DNA of 64,000 nucleotides from Pegoplata infirma (Eukaryota; Arthropoda; Insecta; Diptera; Anthomyiidae). Every line of letters starts with the position of its first letter. The stretch's first letter is position 1. Below, piece after piece: positions 1 through 9,985 of the stretch. Made by a program: the position numbers and the translations under genes. The stretch is taken from contig OY992540.1 in NCBI GenBank assembly GCA_963921195.1, positions 56,738,844 to 56,802,843 on the forward strand, in the 5' to 3' direction. The notes under the pieces are model-generated. The model saw only the letters and a list, made by a program, of their open reading frames with translations, searched no databases and was not told the origin of the DNA.

Positions 1-26
1 TATTAGTGGCGTATGATTAATATTGT

Positions 27-132
27 AATTGCCTTTAAATAACAATCATACGCAACGGTGTTCAGTGGTTTAATTTAATAATTGCCTTTAAATAACAATT
101 ATACGCAACGGTGTACAGTGGTTTATTTTAAT
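27..132. repeat. 53-bp direct repeat, two copies
   Basis: A unit beginning AATTGCCTTTAAATAACAAT and containing ACGCAACGGTGT.CAGTGG occurs at about 27 and again at about 80, so the period is 53 bp. The two copies differ at a few bases. No gene or known element is recognised. Confidence 0.7.
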
Positions 133-239
133 AATTTGGCTATTCAGTAAATAGGTACTGGACCTATTGCAAAACTCATACCAGTTTTAGCTAAAGTAAT
201 TTTGAGCTTAAGTTGGGAAGCTGGACCCTACATGACCAA

Positions 240-1526
240 TAAGAGCACCACCAGGGGCCCTTTACGTAGTACATTTTTAGTAAACAAAAACTTTAAATGC
301 TTTAAAATCACCAACTTTAAATGCGTGTAAAAAGAAATCTAGCTCTGGCCTAAAAAAGGCCTTGAGGGGTTTGTTATGGAAAACGTCAACTTTCATTTGT
401 TTTAGGTTTTATCCCATTCCGATTCCGAAAGTTCGATTTTGTAATAATTTCTTGAACGTAGAAAAAAATTGCCTTTTTTGGAATTTTTTTGCAAAAATTT
501 CAAATGACGATACATATCATGAAATCCAATCGACCGATTTGTGATTGTTTAATATTCAGCATGCCAAAATTAATAAAAATATTTTTTATTATTTTAAAAT
601 TTTTTAAAAATTTAAAATTTTGCAGGAAATTTTTTAAAAATCCAAAACTTTGGTAGAAGTGCATCACGGTATAAAATCGGATCGGATTTGGCTTAAATTA
701 AGCTTAAATAGAAAATTGTCTCATGCTCTATAAAAAAGTAAAGGGAAAGAAATTTTGAAATTTTTTTTTTAATTTTTGAAAGTAGGAAAAAACCGTAATT
801 TTTGCAAATTTCAAATAGCAGTATCTCAAAAACAGTTCAAGCGATTTTAAAAATTGTTTGATATTCCTGTTCAAGTTATCACAATTAGTGAATATGATGT
901 ATAAAAAACAAAATGCTTTTTTCAACAATCAAAATTTACAAACGTTTGTTGATATTACAAATTTCCGTATAGGAGCACTTTCAGTGAAAAATTTTTTATA
1001 TTCACAAATATGGGGGTCAATATAACAATTTCTTTTTTTCTGTGCATTTTTAACATTTTAAAAAATTCTTATTTGGATTGGCCTTAATTTTGTACCACAT
1101 AAGTATTAGTTTTAGTAGAATAAAAATTAGCTTGGACATTTAAAATCGAAAGAGAAAATTTTTTGGCATACAAAAAAAATGCCGCTCTAATGTAGTTGTG
1201 GCATTTTTTTTATAAAATTTTGTGTACAATTTTTATATTAAAATAGTATAATAAACAATAAAAGCTGTGGCTTTTTATGTTTTAATAAAGCCTGATGACA
1301 ACGAAACACATAATGTAATATTTTTTTGATTCAACAATTAACAATAAACGAAATTGTTGTAAAAATAATATATGTATGTTTATTAGGGATAATAAAGTCA
1401 GTACCGTTGTACTTTGTTAGTACAATTTAGATTTCAAATGTACAACATCACTCTGATTTATAAAGTACAAATATGTCCGTTTTGTTAAAAAATATTTTTG
1501 ATAAATCGTCAATTTAAATCATACAA
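240..1526. other. non-coding, dispersed repeat fragments
   Basis: I see no gene. Segments resemble other parts of the window. About 600-960 (AAACCGTAATTTTTGCAAATTTC context) matches sequences near 38150-38330 and 43600-43990. About 935-1060 (TTTACAAACGTTTGTTGATA) recurs at 19140-19305. These are decayed interspersed repeats. Short open frames here are AT-rich chance frames. Confidence 0.55.
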
Positions 1527-1672
1527 GGGGGGTTTTTTGTCTCAAGTGACAAAACTTTTGAAACCGATATCTTCCGATTGTGATGGACATAATTTTTTAA
1601 CGAGATCGGTCAAGGACTCGTTAAGTTTGGTCGAAATTTGACATTTTGGGCAAACATATGTTTTTTCACCTC
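1527..1672. mobile_element. left fragment of foldback element split by the Polinton
   Basis: The sequence GGGGGGTTTTTTGTCTCAAG followed by ACTTTTGAAACCGATATCTTCC and GAAATTTGACATTTTGG matches the ends of the palindromic element at 28049-30192. The matching continuation (CTTATTACCTATTGTTCTTAGCAAAA) resumes at about 14753, on the other side of the Polinton. The Polinton therefore inserted into a pre-existing copy of this foldback. The last six bases (1667-1672, CACCTC) are the Polinton target duplication. Confidence 0.8.
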
Positions 1673-2398
1673 AGTAGGATGAAAGCGCGGGGTCTGGAAA
1701 TTTATCCGAGCATGTATTTCCCCATAAGGATAAATTTTTAATGAGCTAAAAAAGAGCATGTATTTTGTTTTTGTAAAAATATTTTCCCATAGAGATAAAA
1801 ATTTGAAATGAATTAAAAAGAGCATGTATTTTTCCCATAAGGAAAAAAATCTTTTTTTTTCCATTAGTAAAAAAAATTAGGAAAAATTTTTAATTTAAAT
1901 TTTTAAGAGCATGTATTTTTCCCCATAAGGAAAAATCATATATATTTTCATTAGGAAAAATTTTGGAAAAATTTAGGAAAAATTTTATAAATTAAGTTTT
2001 AAAATTTAAAAATGTACTGGGTTATCATAACTCATAGAAAGTTATCTGTTTAACCAATATTTAAAAACTTTTTATGAAAAAAAATGCATGTAAATTTTTT
2101 GTTCTCACAAATTTTTAAGCGATTGCAAAAACAAAAAATATATGATTTTTACTTATTTTTTTTCATTCAAGAGATTCATATTGCATTCACTTTATTAATA
2201 AAGAAAAATAAAAACGTGAAATTTTGTGCTTATTAAAAAAACAAAACAAGACACATTAATTTTTTTCATTCATAGGTTCATATTACATACATTTACTTAA
2301 ATAGTAAAGACTGCAAAACATACGTCATACTAACCAAATCAAATTGCCTGATAATATTTTTTTGTATTTATAATTTTTTTTTGTTCTTTTGCATTCTA
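1673..2398 (+). repeat. Polinton left terminal inverted repeat
   Basis: This arm is almost identical to the reverse complement of 14010-14746, including the AGCATGTATTT and CCCATAAGG motifs that repeat several times inside it. Similarity stops just after GCATTCTA near 2398. Spurious open frames in the two arms are mirror copies of each other and are not genes. Confidence 0.93.
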
Positions 2399-2566
2399 TT
2401 AAAAAAAGGAAAAAAAAACAAAACAAGACACATTAATTTTTTCATTCATAGGTTCATATTACATACATTTACTTTAATAGTAAAGACTGCAAACATACGT
2501 CATACTAACCAAATCAAATTGCATGATAATATTTTTTTGTATTTATAATTTTTTTTTGTTCTTTTG
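2241..2566. repeat. tandem duplication of inner edge of left TIR
   Basis: The block 2241-2392 (from ACAAAACAAGACACATTAAT to TTGTTCTTTTG) is repeated almost exactly at 2418-2566, separated by an A-rich spacer. The right TIR has only one copy. The left arm has therefore acquired an internal direct duplication. Confidence 0.85.
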
Positions 2567-2845
2567 TTTGCTTAGTGTTCAATGACATTTTAGACACATG
2601 TTTATATAATGATGAAATAAGTTTTATATAAAGATGATTTTGAGTGAAAATTTTCATGTGGGAAATTTTTCATACCAGACAAAAAATTGTCAAATAAGCA
2701 TTTTTTGAGCTATTTTTTTTTTGTATATACGAGTTAATAGAAAGTTAAAATTTTTCTTTAAGGAAATTTTCTATAAAAGCTAAAATGTGTTTAATATATT
2801 ATTCATTTTTCAAGTTAAAGTTTACGAGCCATTAGCTTTACAACA

Positions 2846-3231
2846 ATGGTAAGAACAAATTTTCCCAATACTCTATATTATTATAAAACATTGTTATAAT
2901 TTTTTTATTTTTATTTGTATGTTTATAGATTTATCAAGAGTTAGTAAAAGCGGGTTTAGGTATCAAGCCAGAATACAGAAAAATTGATGATTTACCAATG
3001 AATAAGGAAATGAAAATATCAAGCTTTCAGTGGAAGGAAACTATATATGGATCAAAAGTGATTGTAAATTTAGAAGACAACACATGGTTTCATCTTCCTC
3101 AAAGAATGACAAAGGCGATTTCTAGTCATGATCCCTATTTAACTAATGTAAATGAAAAAGAATGGAATATTACATTTAAGGGTAGAGTAAAGCCTAATGG
3201 ATCAGCCATTTTCGATTTAAAATATGAATAA
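2846..3231 (+). CDS. small conserved-type Polinton protein, 101 aa, two exons
   Basis: Exon 1 contributes only the ATG at 2846-2848. A GT-AG intron (2849-2928, 80 nt, GTAAGA donor, TTTATAG acceptor) follows, and exon 2 runs 2929-3231. The frame is open from the first base of exon 2, giving 23 residues upstream of the internal methionine at 2998. The protein is basic and compact, with a central KISSFQWKETIYGSKVIV segment and a FHLPQRM motif. This is reminiscent of small OB-fold-like proteins in Polintons, but I do not recognise a proven function. It lies next to the left TIR and converges with the polymerase gene, whose stop is 265 bp away. If the intron is wrong, the protein would be 77 aa from 2998. 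Confidence 0.7.
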
Positions 3232-3496
3232 AAAAGTCAATTTTTATTTTAAGTTTTTATATATTTTTATTTTTTTCATTTATATAGATATATACATTTT
3301 TTTTTATAATAAAACTAAATAATATATTTACATATACTAAAATTTTGTTCAATTATAAGTTTTTATAACAAACTAAATAATATATTTGCATACATATAAT
3401 AAAAATGCTTTTTTTTCTATTATTCAATAAAAAATAAATGTATTTTTTCTTATATTAAATCTAAGTGTAAGTTTTAGTTCAGTTTTCATTATTATT

Positions 3497-6400
3497 TTAG
3501 GTAAAAGGTATTTTGTAATGCCCCCATGGCAATGTGTCAATCATATTTTCCAAAATATATCTTTTATTATCTTTAAAATTTAGAGCTATTTTATTTAAAT
3601 TTAACGTAAACAATTCATGGTGGTTGGATTGGATTATACACATGCTTCTAACCTGCATTTCTTTATTATAAAGTGTTGTGTGATAATCTTTTATTGAAAA
3701 ACTAGAACTAACACATTGAGGAACTCCCTTAGCTTTTCGTATAGAGCAAGCATTTTCAATACTTAAGAAATATGTTTTCGGTTGAAGACAAATTATTTCT
3801 TTCATAAGTCTACCATTATTTTCATCTTTCATCAAACCAATAACTTTTTTATTGATTTGAGGAAAATTGAAAATATTATCCTCAGGGTAGTCAGATGTAT
3901 CGAAAATAGCACTATCACCAGTTTTTTCCACATCTTCACGTATATCATTATAGAAATCTTTTGTTTTAATAGATAAAATTAGCGAGTCAGTATCTGTATA
4001 TACTAAACGAACGTTTGTATCAAATTTTCTTTTTAAATAATTATAATAAAAGTCGTACATTCTTAATTTTGATAAATCTAAAACCGAGAAACCTATATAG
4101 GTAGGTTTATTAAGGTATACTTTACTCTTAAAATTCTCGATTATCACAAAATTTTCATCTAATATCATGGAGCTGTGGAAAGATGGGTGTGCTATTAAAG
4201 CACGAGAGCCCTTTTTGTTACCCTTATTTTCCCAATGTGTTGAAATTTTAACACATCTCCTCTTTTCAACATTCTCCATTGTCTTACCGTATGCAGCATT
4301 GTTCATCAATTTATAAAAATTTTTTTCAAATTCGCTTGTTGCTTTAGATCTTTTTTCAGTATTTAATGAAATGTATTTTTCCAACCAACATGATTGTTTA
4401 AACGATAAAATTTTATGAATTTTTATTAATTTTAGTCCATTTTTTAAACATTCTTGCAACATTCTATAGTGAATAACATAATTAAATTTGTTATTCACAT
4501 CCGCAATAAGTTTTTCCGCTTTGCCATTTGGTGGTTTTTTTTTCTCTGAACAAAAAGGAAAATCAGCATGAATATCATGTAAACTAATAGGATATTCTAA
4601 ATCAACTTCAAATATATAACCTATTTCACAATTTGATTCAATAGATTTTATGAAGTTTTCGGTAAATTTAACTATATCACTTTCTGAGAGAAATTTAAAA
4701 TCACCAAACGGTAAAGGTTGAGACATTGCATAACCATACAAATTATTTGCATCGTAATACATTAAATAACTATTTTCTTTTGACGAGTCAAAATTATCTA
4801 AATATTTATTATTGGCTATACAATGTCTTATAGAGCATTGAGTCAATCCACCTCTTATACCTTTTTGGATGAAATTATACATTTCAATATCTGTTAAGAG
4901 ATCTAACTCTATTTTTGTAATCTTAAGCATTGCATCCCATGATAATCCTGGTGATGTAAAATAATGACAAGGATCTTATTCATAGTTTTCGAAACATGTT
5001 TTTCTAAAATTTTCAAAAATGTCTGCTAATAATACAACATCAAATTTCAAATAAATTTCTAAATAATCTTTTAGCGTTTGGCAAGAAAATATATCCCATA
5101 CTTCTTTTGCAAAATTATAATCTTCTTCAGAACAAGGGGAATTTTTAAGAACATTAAAAAAAGAAGATATATCAGGTAATTTAGTTGCATGGAGTTTTTC
5201 AAATGAATCTAAATATTCATAAGGAAAAACACCTTTTCTTAACAATAAACTATGATTATCACCCATCACTTTTTTTGTAATGCAAATACTATCGTTATCC
5301 AAAGTTTTTACTAATTTTTCCAAGCTACTGGGTAGAAATCTTAAAGAATCTATAAATCTTATTTTAAAGCTATGCTTACCCCCCAACTTAATAGTTTTAG
5401 TGACACCAATAAATATTTCTTTATTTAGAGGTATTACATCTATATCACCTTCAATATCTCTTAAATTTTTTAAAAAAAGATGTATATCATACTTGGACAT
5501 ATTATGACAAATCACAGGAAAATATTTAGTTCTTTTAGCCAATATGTTACATTTTGAATGTGCAGCTCCTAAATATTTCCCCGTAAAATGACAATGATGT
5601 CTAACCTTCATATACTCTTCATAATTATCACTATTATTAAATTCTTTACTACAAAGTATACATACATTTTCAGCTTCATATTTTAACTGTTCTTCTTCAG
5701 CAAAAATCATAGGTTTTATTTTCATGTATACGTTCCAGTATACTGATGTACATTTTCGAACAATACTGCTTATAAGTTTTTTTGAAGAATCATCACCTAA
5801 AAAAAATTTTTTTTTTTTTTTTTTTATTTATACTTAAGAATATTAGTAAGAATTAATTACCTGTATAAATTTGTAGTTCATCCATGTTGTTATCATAGTA
5901 ACCTTTAAAATACCATGCAAAGGAACATGGGACGTGTTGATGAATTTTTGTTGTTGACGAGTGTTGGGGGTTGTTTAAACATCCATCAACAGGTTTCAGA
6001 ATGGATTCCATGTCTAAATAAAAACAATGACCCACAGGGAGCATTTTTTCATAAGAGGAAAATTTAAGTGTTGTTAATTCTCCATAAGGCATATGTGTAA
6101 CAATTTTCTTGCAACTTGTCTTATGAATAATTAGTTTTTCCTCTGAGTAGAAATCCAACAGGCAGGTATTACAAAACCACATAGCACATTTTCTTGCTCT
6201 ATTTTGACTACTAATTAACCTACTCATATTTTTTATCCAAACATAATGTGTTTGATACACATTATCGCAAAAGAGAAGGTTAATATGATGAGATTTTTCT
6301 TCTTGTGTAACATACAGAGGCCCCGTAATTTCAAAGCAATTTTCGTTGTTTTTCCTCGTTTCCTCATAAGTAAATATGTTAATACTTATATTGTTATTTT

Positions 6401-7316
6401 CTTCAAATTGCTTTGAATTTTTAATTTTATGTGGGAAATCTAAGCCCGTAAAATTAACAGTGTGATTTCCAATTTTAATAATATTTTGAGATATTTCAGC
6501 ATCAGAAATTATAGTTGAGCAGTTATCTCCATACATAGCCGATAAAATAGCCCACTTAAAGCAATACACATCTGTTTTTTTAACATTAATGCACGCTTTT
6601 TTCCTTTGAATAAATTCGGGTAGCTTAAAATATGCAGAGCCTCTTAATGGACTATAATTGTGGAGTTGTATAGTTAATTGTACAATTTTTTCTAATGCCC
6701 AATCACTATCTCTTTCCTGGAACTCTGTCATCTTCATTAAAATTTCTTCTTTAACAGTTTCGTATTTATCATTTACATTATCTGATGCTGTAATTTGAAA
6801 GGTTTTACTCACATGATAAAACCGTTCTATAACAGTAACTCCTTTGTTTTGGAGTAGTATTGGCTTTATGTAATCAGCCTCCAGAATAATGTTTAGTTTT
6901 AGAGCAGAAATTTCTAATTTTCTTCTTATTAATTCCATTACTTCTCTTTTACATTCTGTGAAGAAAACAGATGGATCGAGTTGTTTGAAGTCAGAGTTTT
7001 TAATTTCATACTTCTCAATGTTATCGCCAAATGCAAGTTTAACCCGTTTCAAGAAAGATTTTTTATTTTCCTCAGTTATAGAATCTTGAATAGAACGTGT
7101 TTTTTTACTTGTTATTGCAATAACCGTATCACTTTTTCTCTTGGAAACATAAGTAGAACATGTAGGAATATCATCAACGTTTTCCCCCATTTCGGTAGGA
7201 ATTTCATTAACGTTTTCTCCCATTTTGATATTTCTTTTTTCGTGAATAGATTGAATATGTCTATTCATGTTAAAAGCCTTATTAAAGGGTTTCGAGCAGA
7301 TGTAACAAATGAACAT
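3497..7316 (-). pseudogene. pPolB: protein-primed DNA polymerase B, one intron, one in-frame stop
   Basis: This gene replicates the element by protein-primed synthesis. Exon 1 is complement 5861-7316 and exon 2 complement 3497-5796, with a 64-nt GT-AG intron (5797-5860) at phase 1. Together they make 1252 codons, normal for a Polinton. In order there are an N-terminal C2H2 finger (C4, C7, H20, H25), an Exo I-like FYLDMES near 6002-6023, Exo II ICHNMSKYD near 5490-5515, Exo III FDVVLLADIF near 5010-5040, polymerase motif A YYDANNLYGYAMSQ near 4750, motif B KLMNNAAYGKT near 4290, and motif C YTDTDS at 3984-4000. A TAA at 4976-4978 interrupts the frame between exonuclease and polymerase domains. 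The frame continues open and family-like on both sides, so I read it as one nonsense mutation (or sequencing error), not two genes. Confidence 0.93.
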
Positions 7317-7569
7317 TTTTATTTATTATTTTTTTTTTAAATAAAACAATAAAACAGTTTTAAAAACAATGTTAAAGTTTGAATGTTAAACACAAACTAA
7401 ATTTTGTACTTATGTATTTACTTATATTTCAACATAATTTTTTGTCAAGTTTTATGTTACCAGGATGTAAATTTGCTAATTTAGCAAAAAAATCTAAATT
7501 TTCAAAAAGTTTAAACTTTTGTTGGATTTGTAAAGTTAAATTATATTTAGTTTCTACACAGCGGTCAAT
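7317..7569. promoter_or_regulatory. divergent intergenic region, polymerase / zinc-finger gene
   Basis: These 253 bp separate the start codons of two divergently transcribed genes, so they probably hold both promoters. The sequence is AT-rich, with no motif I can assign confidently. An open frame at 7379-7573 crosses it but lacks any recognisable complete domain. Confidence 0.4.
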
Positions 7570-8187
7570 ATGAACAATTGCGGTATCTGTCAAAACAAAT
7601 TTTCTACCAAAGGAAATTTAAAGCGTCACATTTTGAGACAACACAATTTTGCCTTTAAAAAGGCTAAAACATATAATGGTAATAAGAGTTTAATATTTTT
7701 AATATTTTGATTTTATTAATTTTTTTTATTTCTCTTTAAGCCGGTAACATTGAAACAGCAATTTGTGAGATATCAAACCAACAACAACAACCAAATGAAA
7801 GTTGCGAAAAAAAATCTGATGACAAAGGTAATCTTTTTTGTTATAAAATTTATATTTAAAAAAAAAAAAATTTTTTTTTTTTAATTTAAAAAATAATAAT
7901 AATATTATTCTTGTTTTTAGGCAAACGGTTTGACATTGGTTGTCAGACAAATTACTTAGAGCAAGAAGACGAAATTCATGTGGAGGCAAAGCCTCTAAAT
8001 GGTAATAAAAAAAAAAACAAAATTTATTTTAACATAATATAATATTATTTTTTTTTATTTTTTCTTTATAGAAAATAGCGTGCATATTATAGAAATAATG
8101 GATAAGGCAACCCAAACAGTATGGGAAAAAAATCTCCCATATTCCTTCCTTTTGGAAGAGAATTTATGGGTTTTTGAAAAACTTTAA
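7570..8187 (+). CDS. C2H2 zinc-finger protein, 130 aa, four exons
   Basis: Four exons (7570-7678, 7741-7827, 7921-8001, 8072-8187) join in frame across three GT-AG introns of 62, 93 and 70 nt, all in phase 1, to give 131 codons ending in TAA at 8185-8187. Residues 4-25 form one C2H2 finger (C4, C7, F11, H20, H25) with the same spacing and position as the finger starting the neighbouring polymerase. The middle is polar, with a glutamine run. The C-terminal part contains IGCQTN and KATQTV, the second matching the (K/R)xTQT consensus for dynein light chain LC8 binding. The gene is transcribed divergently from the polymerase and converges with the gene at 8362-8979. Function is unknown: a DNA- or RNA-binding regulator is plausible. 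Exon structure is my own reading of splice signals. Confidence 0.72.
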
Positions 8188-8361
8188 TAATAATAATTTT
8201 TTTTTATTAAACAACATATATATATATAAATATTTAATAATTTTAAATGAACGTTTCTTTTTATAATAAATAAATTTAAATGAATGTATCTTTTTATGAT
8301 AAATAAAATAAAATAAAATAAAACAAAAAAAAAAAAAAAATAAAATTTAAAAAAATATTTT

Positions 8362-8979
8362 TTATTTTAAATTTTGCCAAATAATATTTTTATTTTCAGT
8401 ATTTTCAATTTTTCTTTGTCTTGTTATACGAGGTGAATGTTGAAATGGTAATGTAGTTTGTCTTAAATTAGTTTCATCTGTGCCTAGTTTTCTCATTTTT
8501 AGTTTTCCGTTGTTTGAAAAAGTTTTTAACCTTTTTGCTGCTGAAGATGCTGAGTTGGCATAAGTTTTTGGAATAGTTATATCCATATCAAACGTATTAT
8601 CATTTGGATTCGTATTTTCAAAAATTTCTTCTGGATAATTAAAATTAGCTTGAGTCTCCATATTTACCATGTTATTTTCCAAAGTTTGAGTATCAACATG
8701 TTTTTTGTAAACCTTTCTGGTTTGAGTTTCATTATCTCGTAAATTTTTCCATTTGCTTTCATAATTATTTGGGATAATGGAATCATCTTTTTGTTTCCTG
8801 ATGAAATACTTTGAGAGTTCTTGTTTTATTTCATACCATTTGTTAATATCTTTCAATGAATGGGATGCAAATAAAGGTAGAAGTTTTCGCTGTAAAAAGT
8901 CTGAATCATCAGACTTTTTTTTTAGTTTTTTATAAAATGATGGATTTAGTATAATAAATTCTGATAAATTATTTGACAT
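8362..8979 (-). CDS. Polinton protein with repeated TQT motifs, 205 aa
   Basis: The start is taken at the ATG (MSNNLSEF) at 8979. An upstream TTG at 8997 would add six residues. The N-terminal half has a Lys-rich LKKKSDDSDFLQRKLLPLF segment and a DINKWYEIKQELSKYF helix-like stretch. The middle carries three evenly spaced motifs, NETQTR, VDTQTL and METQAN, within about 30 residues, resembling tandem LC8-binding sites. The C-terminus is basic, ending after TLPFQHSPRITRQRKIEN. It overlaps the upstream gene (stop at 8969) by 11 bp, so the two are probably co-transcribed with the ATPase. I do not recognise a family. A virion or assembly role is inferred only from its place in the cluster. Confidence 0.75.
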   Translation of the reverse strand: MSNNLSEFIILNPSFYKKLKKKSDDSDFLQRKLLPLFASHSLKDINKWYEIKQELSKYFIRKQKDDSIIPNNYESKWKNLRDNETQTRKVYKKHVDTQTLENNMVNMETQANFNYPEEIFENTNPNDNTFDMDITIPKTYANSASSAAKRLKTFSNNGKLKMRKLGTDETNLRQTTLPFQHSPRITRQRKIENTENKNIIWQNLK

Positions 8980-9313
8980 TTTCCAATATTTTTCCAATTA
9001 CTCCACTTAAAACTGATGATATGACAATTGGTAAAAATCCTCCTTTTTGAATTAGATGTTTTCTCTTATCACACATAGACGTCTTTGATGTACAAACTTT
9101 CCTTATGGTGTTTTTATATGGTTTTATCTTTTCGAGATCCGATTTACTAATTTTATGATTTTCATTTATGACATTTAAGAGTATCTCGTTTATTGTTTTT
9201 ATAACAATGTCATCTACATACTTTAAAATGACATTTCGTAGTTTAGGTTTCGCATTTTTAAGAACATAAAGAATGTGCTTGTTCTCCTTCAATAATTTTA
9301 GATTTGATTTCAT
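8969..9313 (-). CDS. small basic protein with hydrophobic GGF tail, 114 aa
   Basis: The ATG at 9313 lies inside the end of the ATPase gene (overlap 9258-9313), and the stop overlaps the next gene by 11 bp. The N-terminal two thirds is lysine-rich and helical-looking. The C-terminus reads LIQKGGFLPIVISSVLSGV, a basic stretch followed by Gly-Gly and a hydrophobic/amphipathic segment. This layout is like small core or membrane-active proteins (adenovirus pX/pVI-like) reported in Polinton and adintovirus genomes. That role is inference from layout, not from a database match. Two cysteines flank the basic segment. Confidence 0.72.
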   Translation of the reverse strand: MKSNLKLLKENKHILYVLKNAKPKLRNVILKYVDDIVIKTINEILLNVINENHKISKSDLEKIKPYKNTIRKVCTSKTSMCDKRKHLIQKGGFLPIVISSVLSGVIGKILENVK

Positions 9314-9926
9314 TATTTACTGTTGAGAAAATGGTAAAATATTCAGGATTAAAAATGTTTGTTCTAAATCTAAAAGCGTCTGTTATTTGTTGGGTAAGAT
9401 CAATAAGTAAATAGCCATATGCTTGCTGAGTGCATTTATTATATACATTAACTAATGCCTTAGAATTTTCTGGATAAACTTGTCTAGCAAAGTAATGAAA
9501 CTGTAGTTTATCTCTTGGATTTTTAAACATAACTATATATTTTGAGTTTAGTGATATGTCTCTAGAGAATAAACCTTTATGAAAAACGTTCTGTGTAACT
9601 AAGATAATTGATAAGTTTCTATGATGTGAACCTTTTGTAAACAGATCACATACTTTTTTATTTGATGATTCAAGCATTAAATCATCTAACACAATTAATG
9701 TGTTCTCGTCATTATTAGTAATAAGGTCTTCAGGAATTCCTTCCACAAATTCAATTGTTTTTAGTGGTGGTAGTGCATTCTTTTCAGCATAACACCAAAT
9801 AATACGATTTATTTTACTTGATATTAAGAATGAGTTTTTTATCAAATCTATAATAAATGTAGACTTCCCACAACCTGATGGACCGCAAACCATCATTGTA
9901 AACGGGTATATAAACTGATGAAACAT
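9258..9926 (-). CDS. FtsK/HerA-type (A32-like) genome-packaging ATPase, 222 aa
   Basis: This enzyme would pump element DNA into capsids. The Walker A motif GPSGCGKST is at residues 15-23. Walker B, LIVLDD, is at about 77-82. A sensor-like ILVTQN is at about 108-113, followed by FHKGLFSRD. Length and motif spacing fit the compact ATPases of Polintons and related viruses, and no lesion is visible. The start at 9926 is an ATG 59 bp from the divergent integrase start. The 3' end overlaps the GGF-tail protein by 56 bp in another frame. It probably leads a three-gene transcript on the minus strand. Confidence 0.93.
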   Translation of the reverse strand: MFHQFIYPFTMMVCGPSGCGKSTFIIDLIKNSFLISSKINRIIWCYAEKNALPPLKTIEFVEGIPEDLITNNDENTLIVLDDLMLESSNKKVCDLFTKGSHHRNLSIILVTQNVFHKGLFSRDISLNSKYIVMFKNPRDKLQFHYFARQVYPENSKALVNVYNKCTQQAYGYLLIDLTQQITDAFRFRTNIFNPEYFTIFSTVNNEIKSKIIEGEQAHSLCS

Positions 9927-9985
9927 GTTTTCACTCTTAGAAACAAAGTTTGAATGAATTAAGATAGTTTTTATTTTATCTTATT
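9927..9985. promoter_or_regulatory. 59-bp divergent promoter region, ATPase / integrase
   Basis: Only 59 bp separate the two start codons, so promoters and 5' leaders for both directions must lie here or within the coding regions. The right half is T/A-rich (TTTTATTTTATCTTATT). No specific element is identified. Confidence 0.45.

Noticed and set aside
1610..1864. 84-aa open frame on -, identical in its first part to one at 14555-14794 on +
   Set aside because: They are the two arms of the Polinton inverted repeat; the frames are mirror copies of non-coding TIR sequence.
7379..7573. 64-aa open frame on + with a CWIC motif upstream of the zinc-finger gene
   Set aside because: It lacks a complete C2H2 pattern and lies in the divergent promoter region. 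At most it is a decayed finger.
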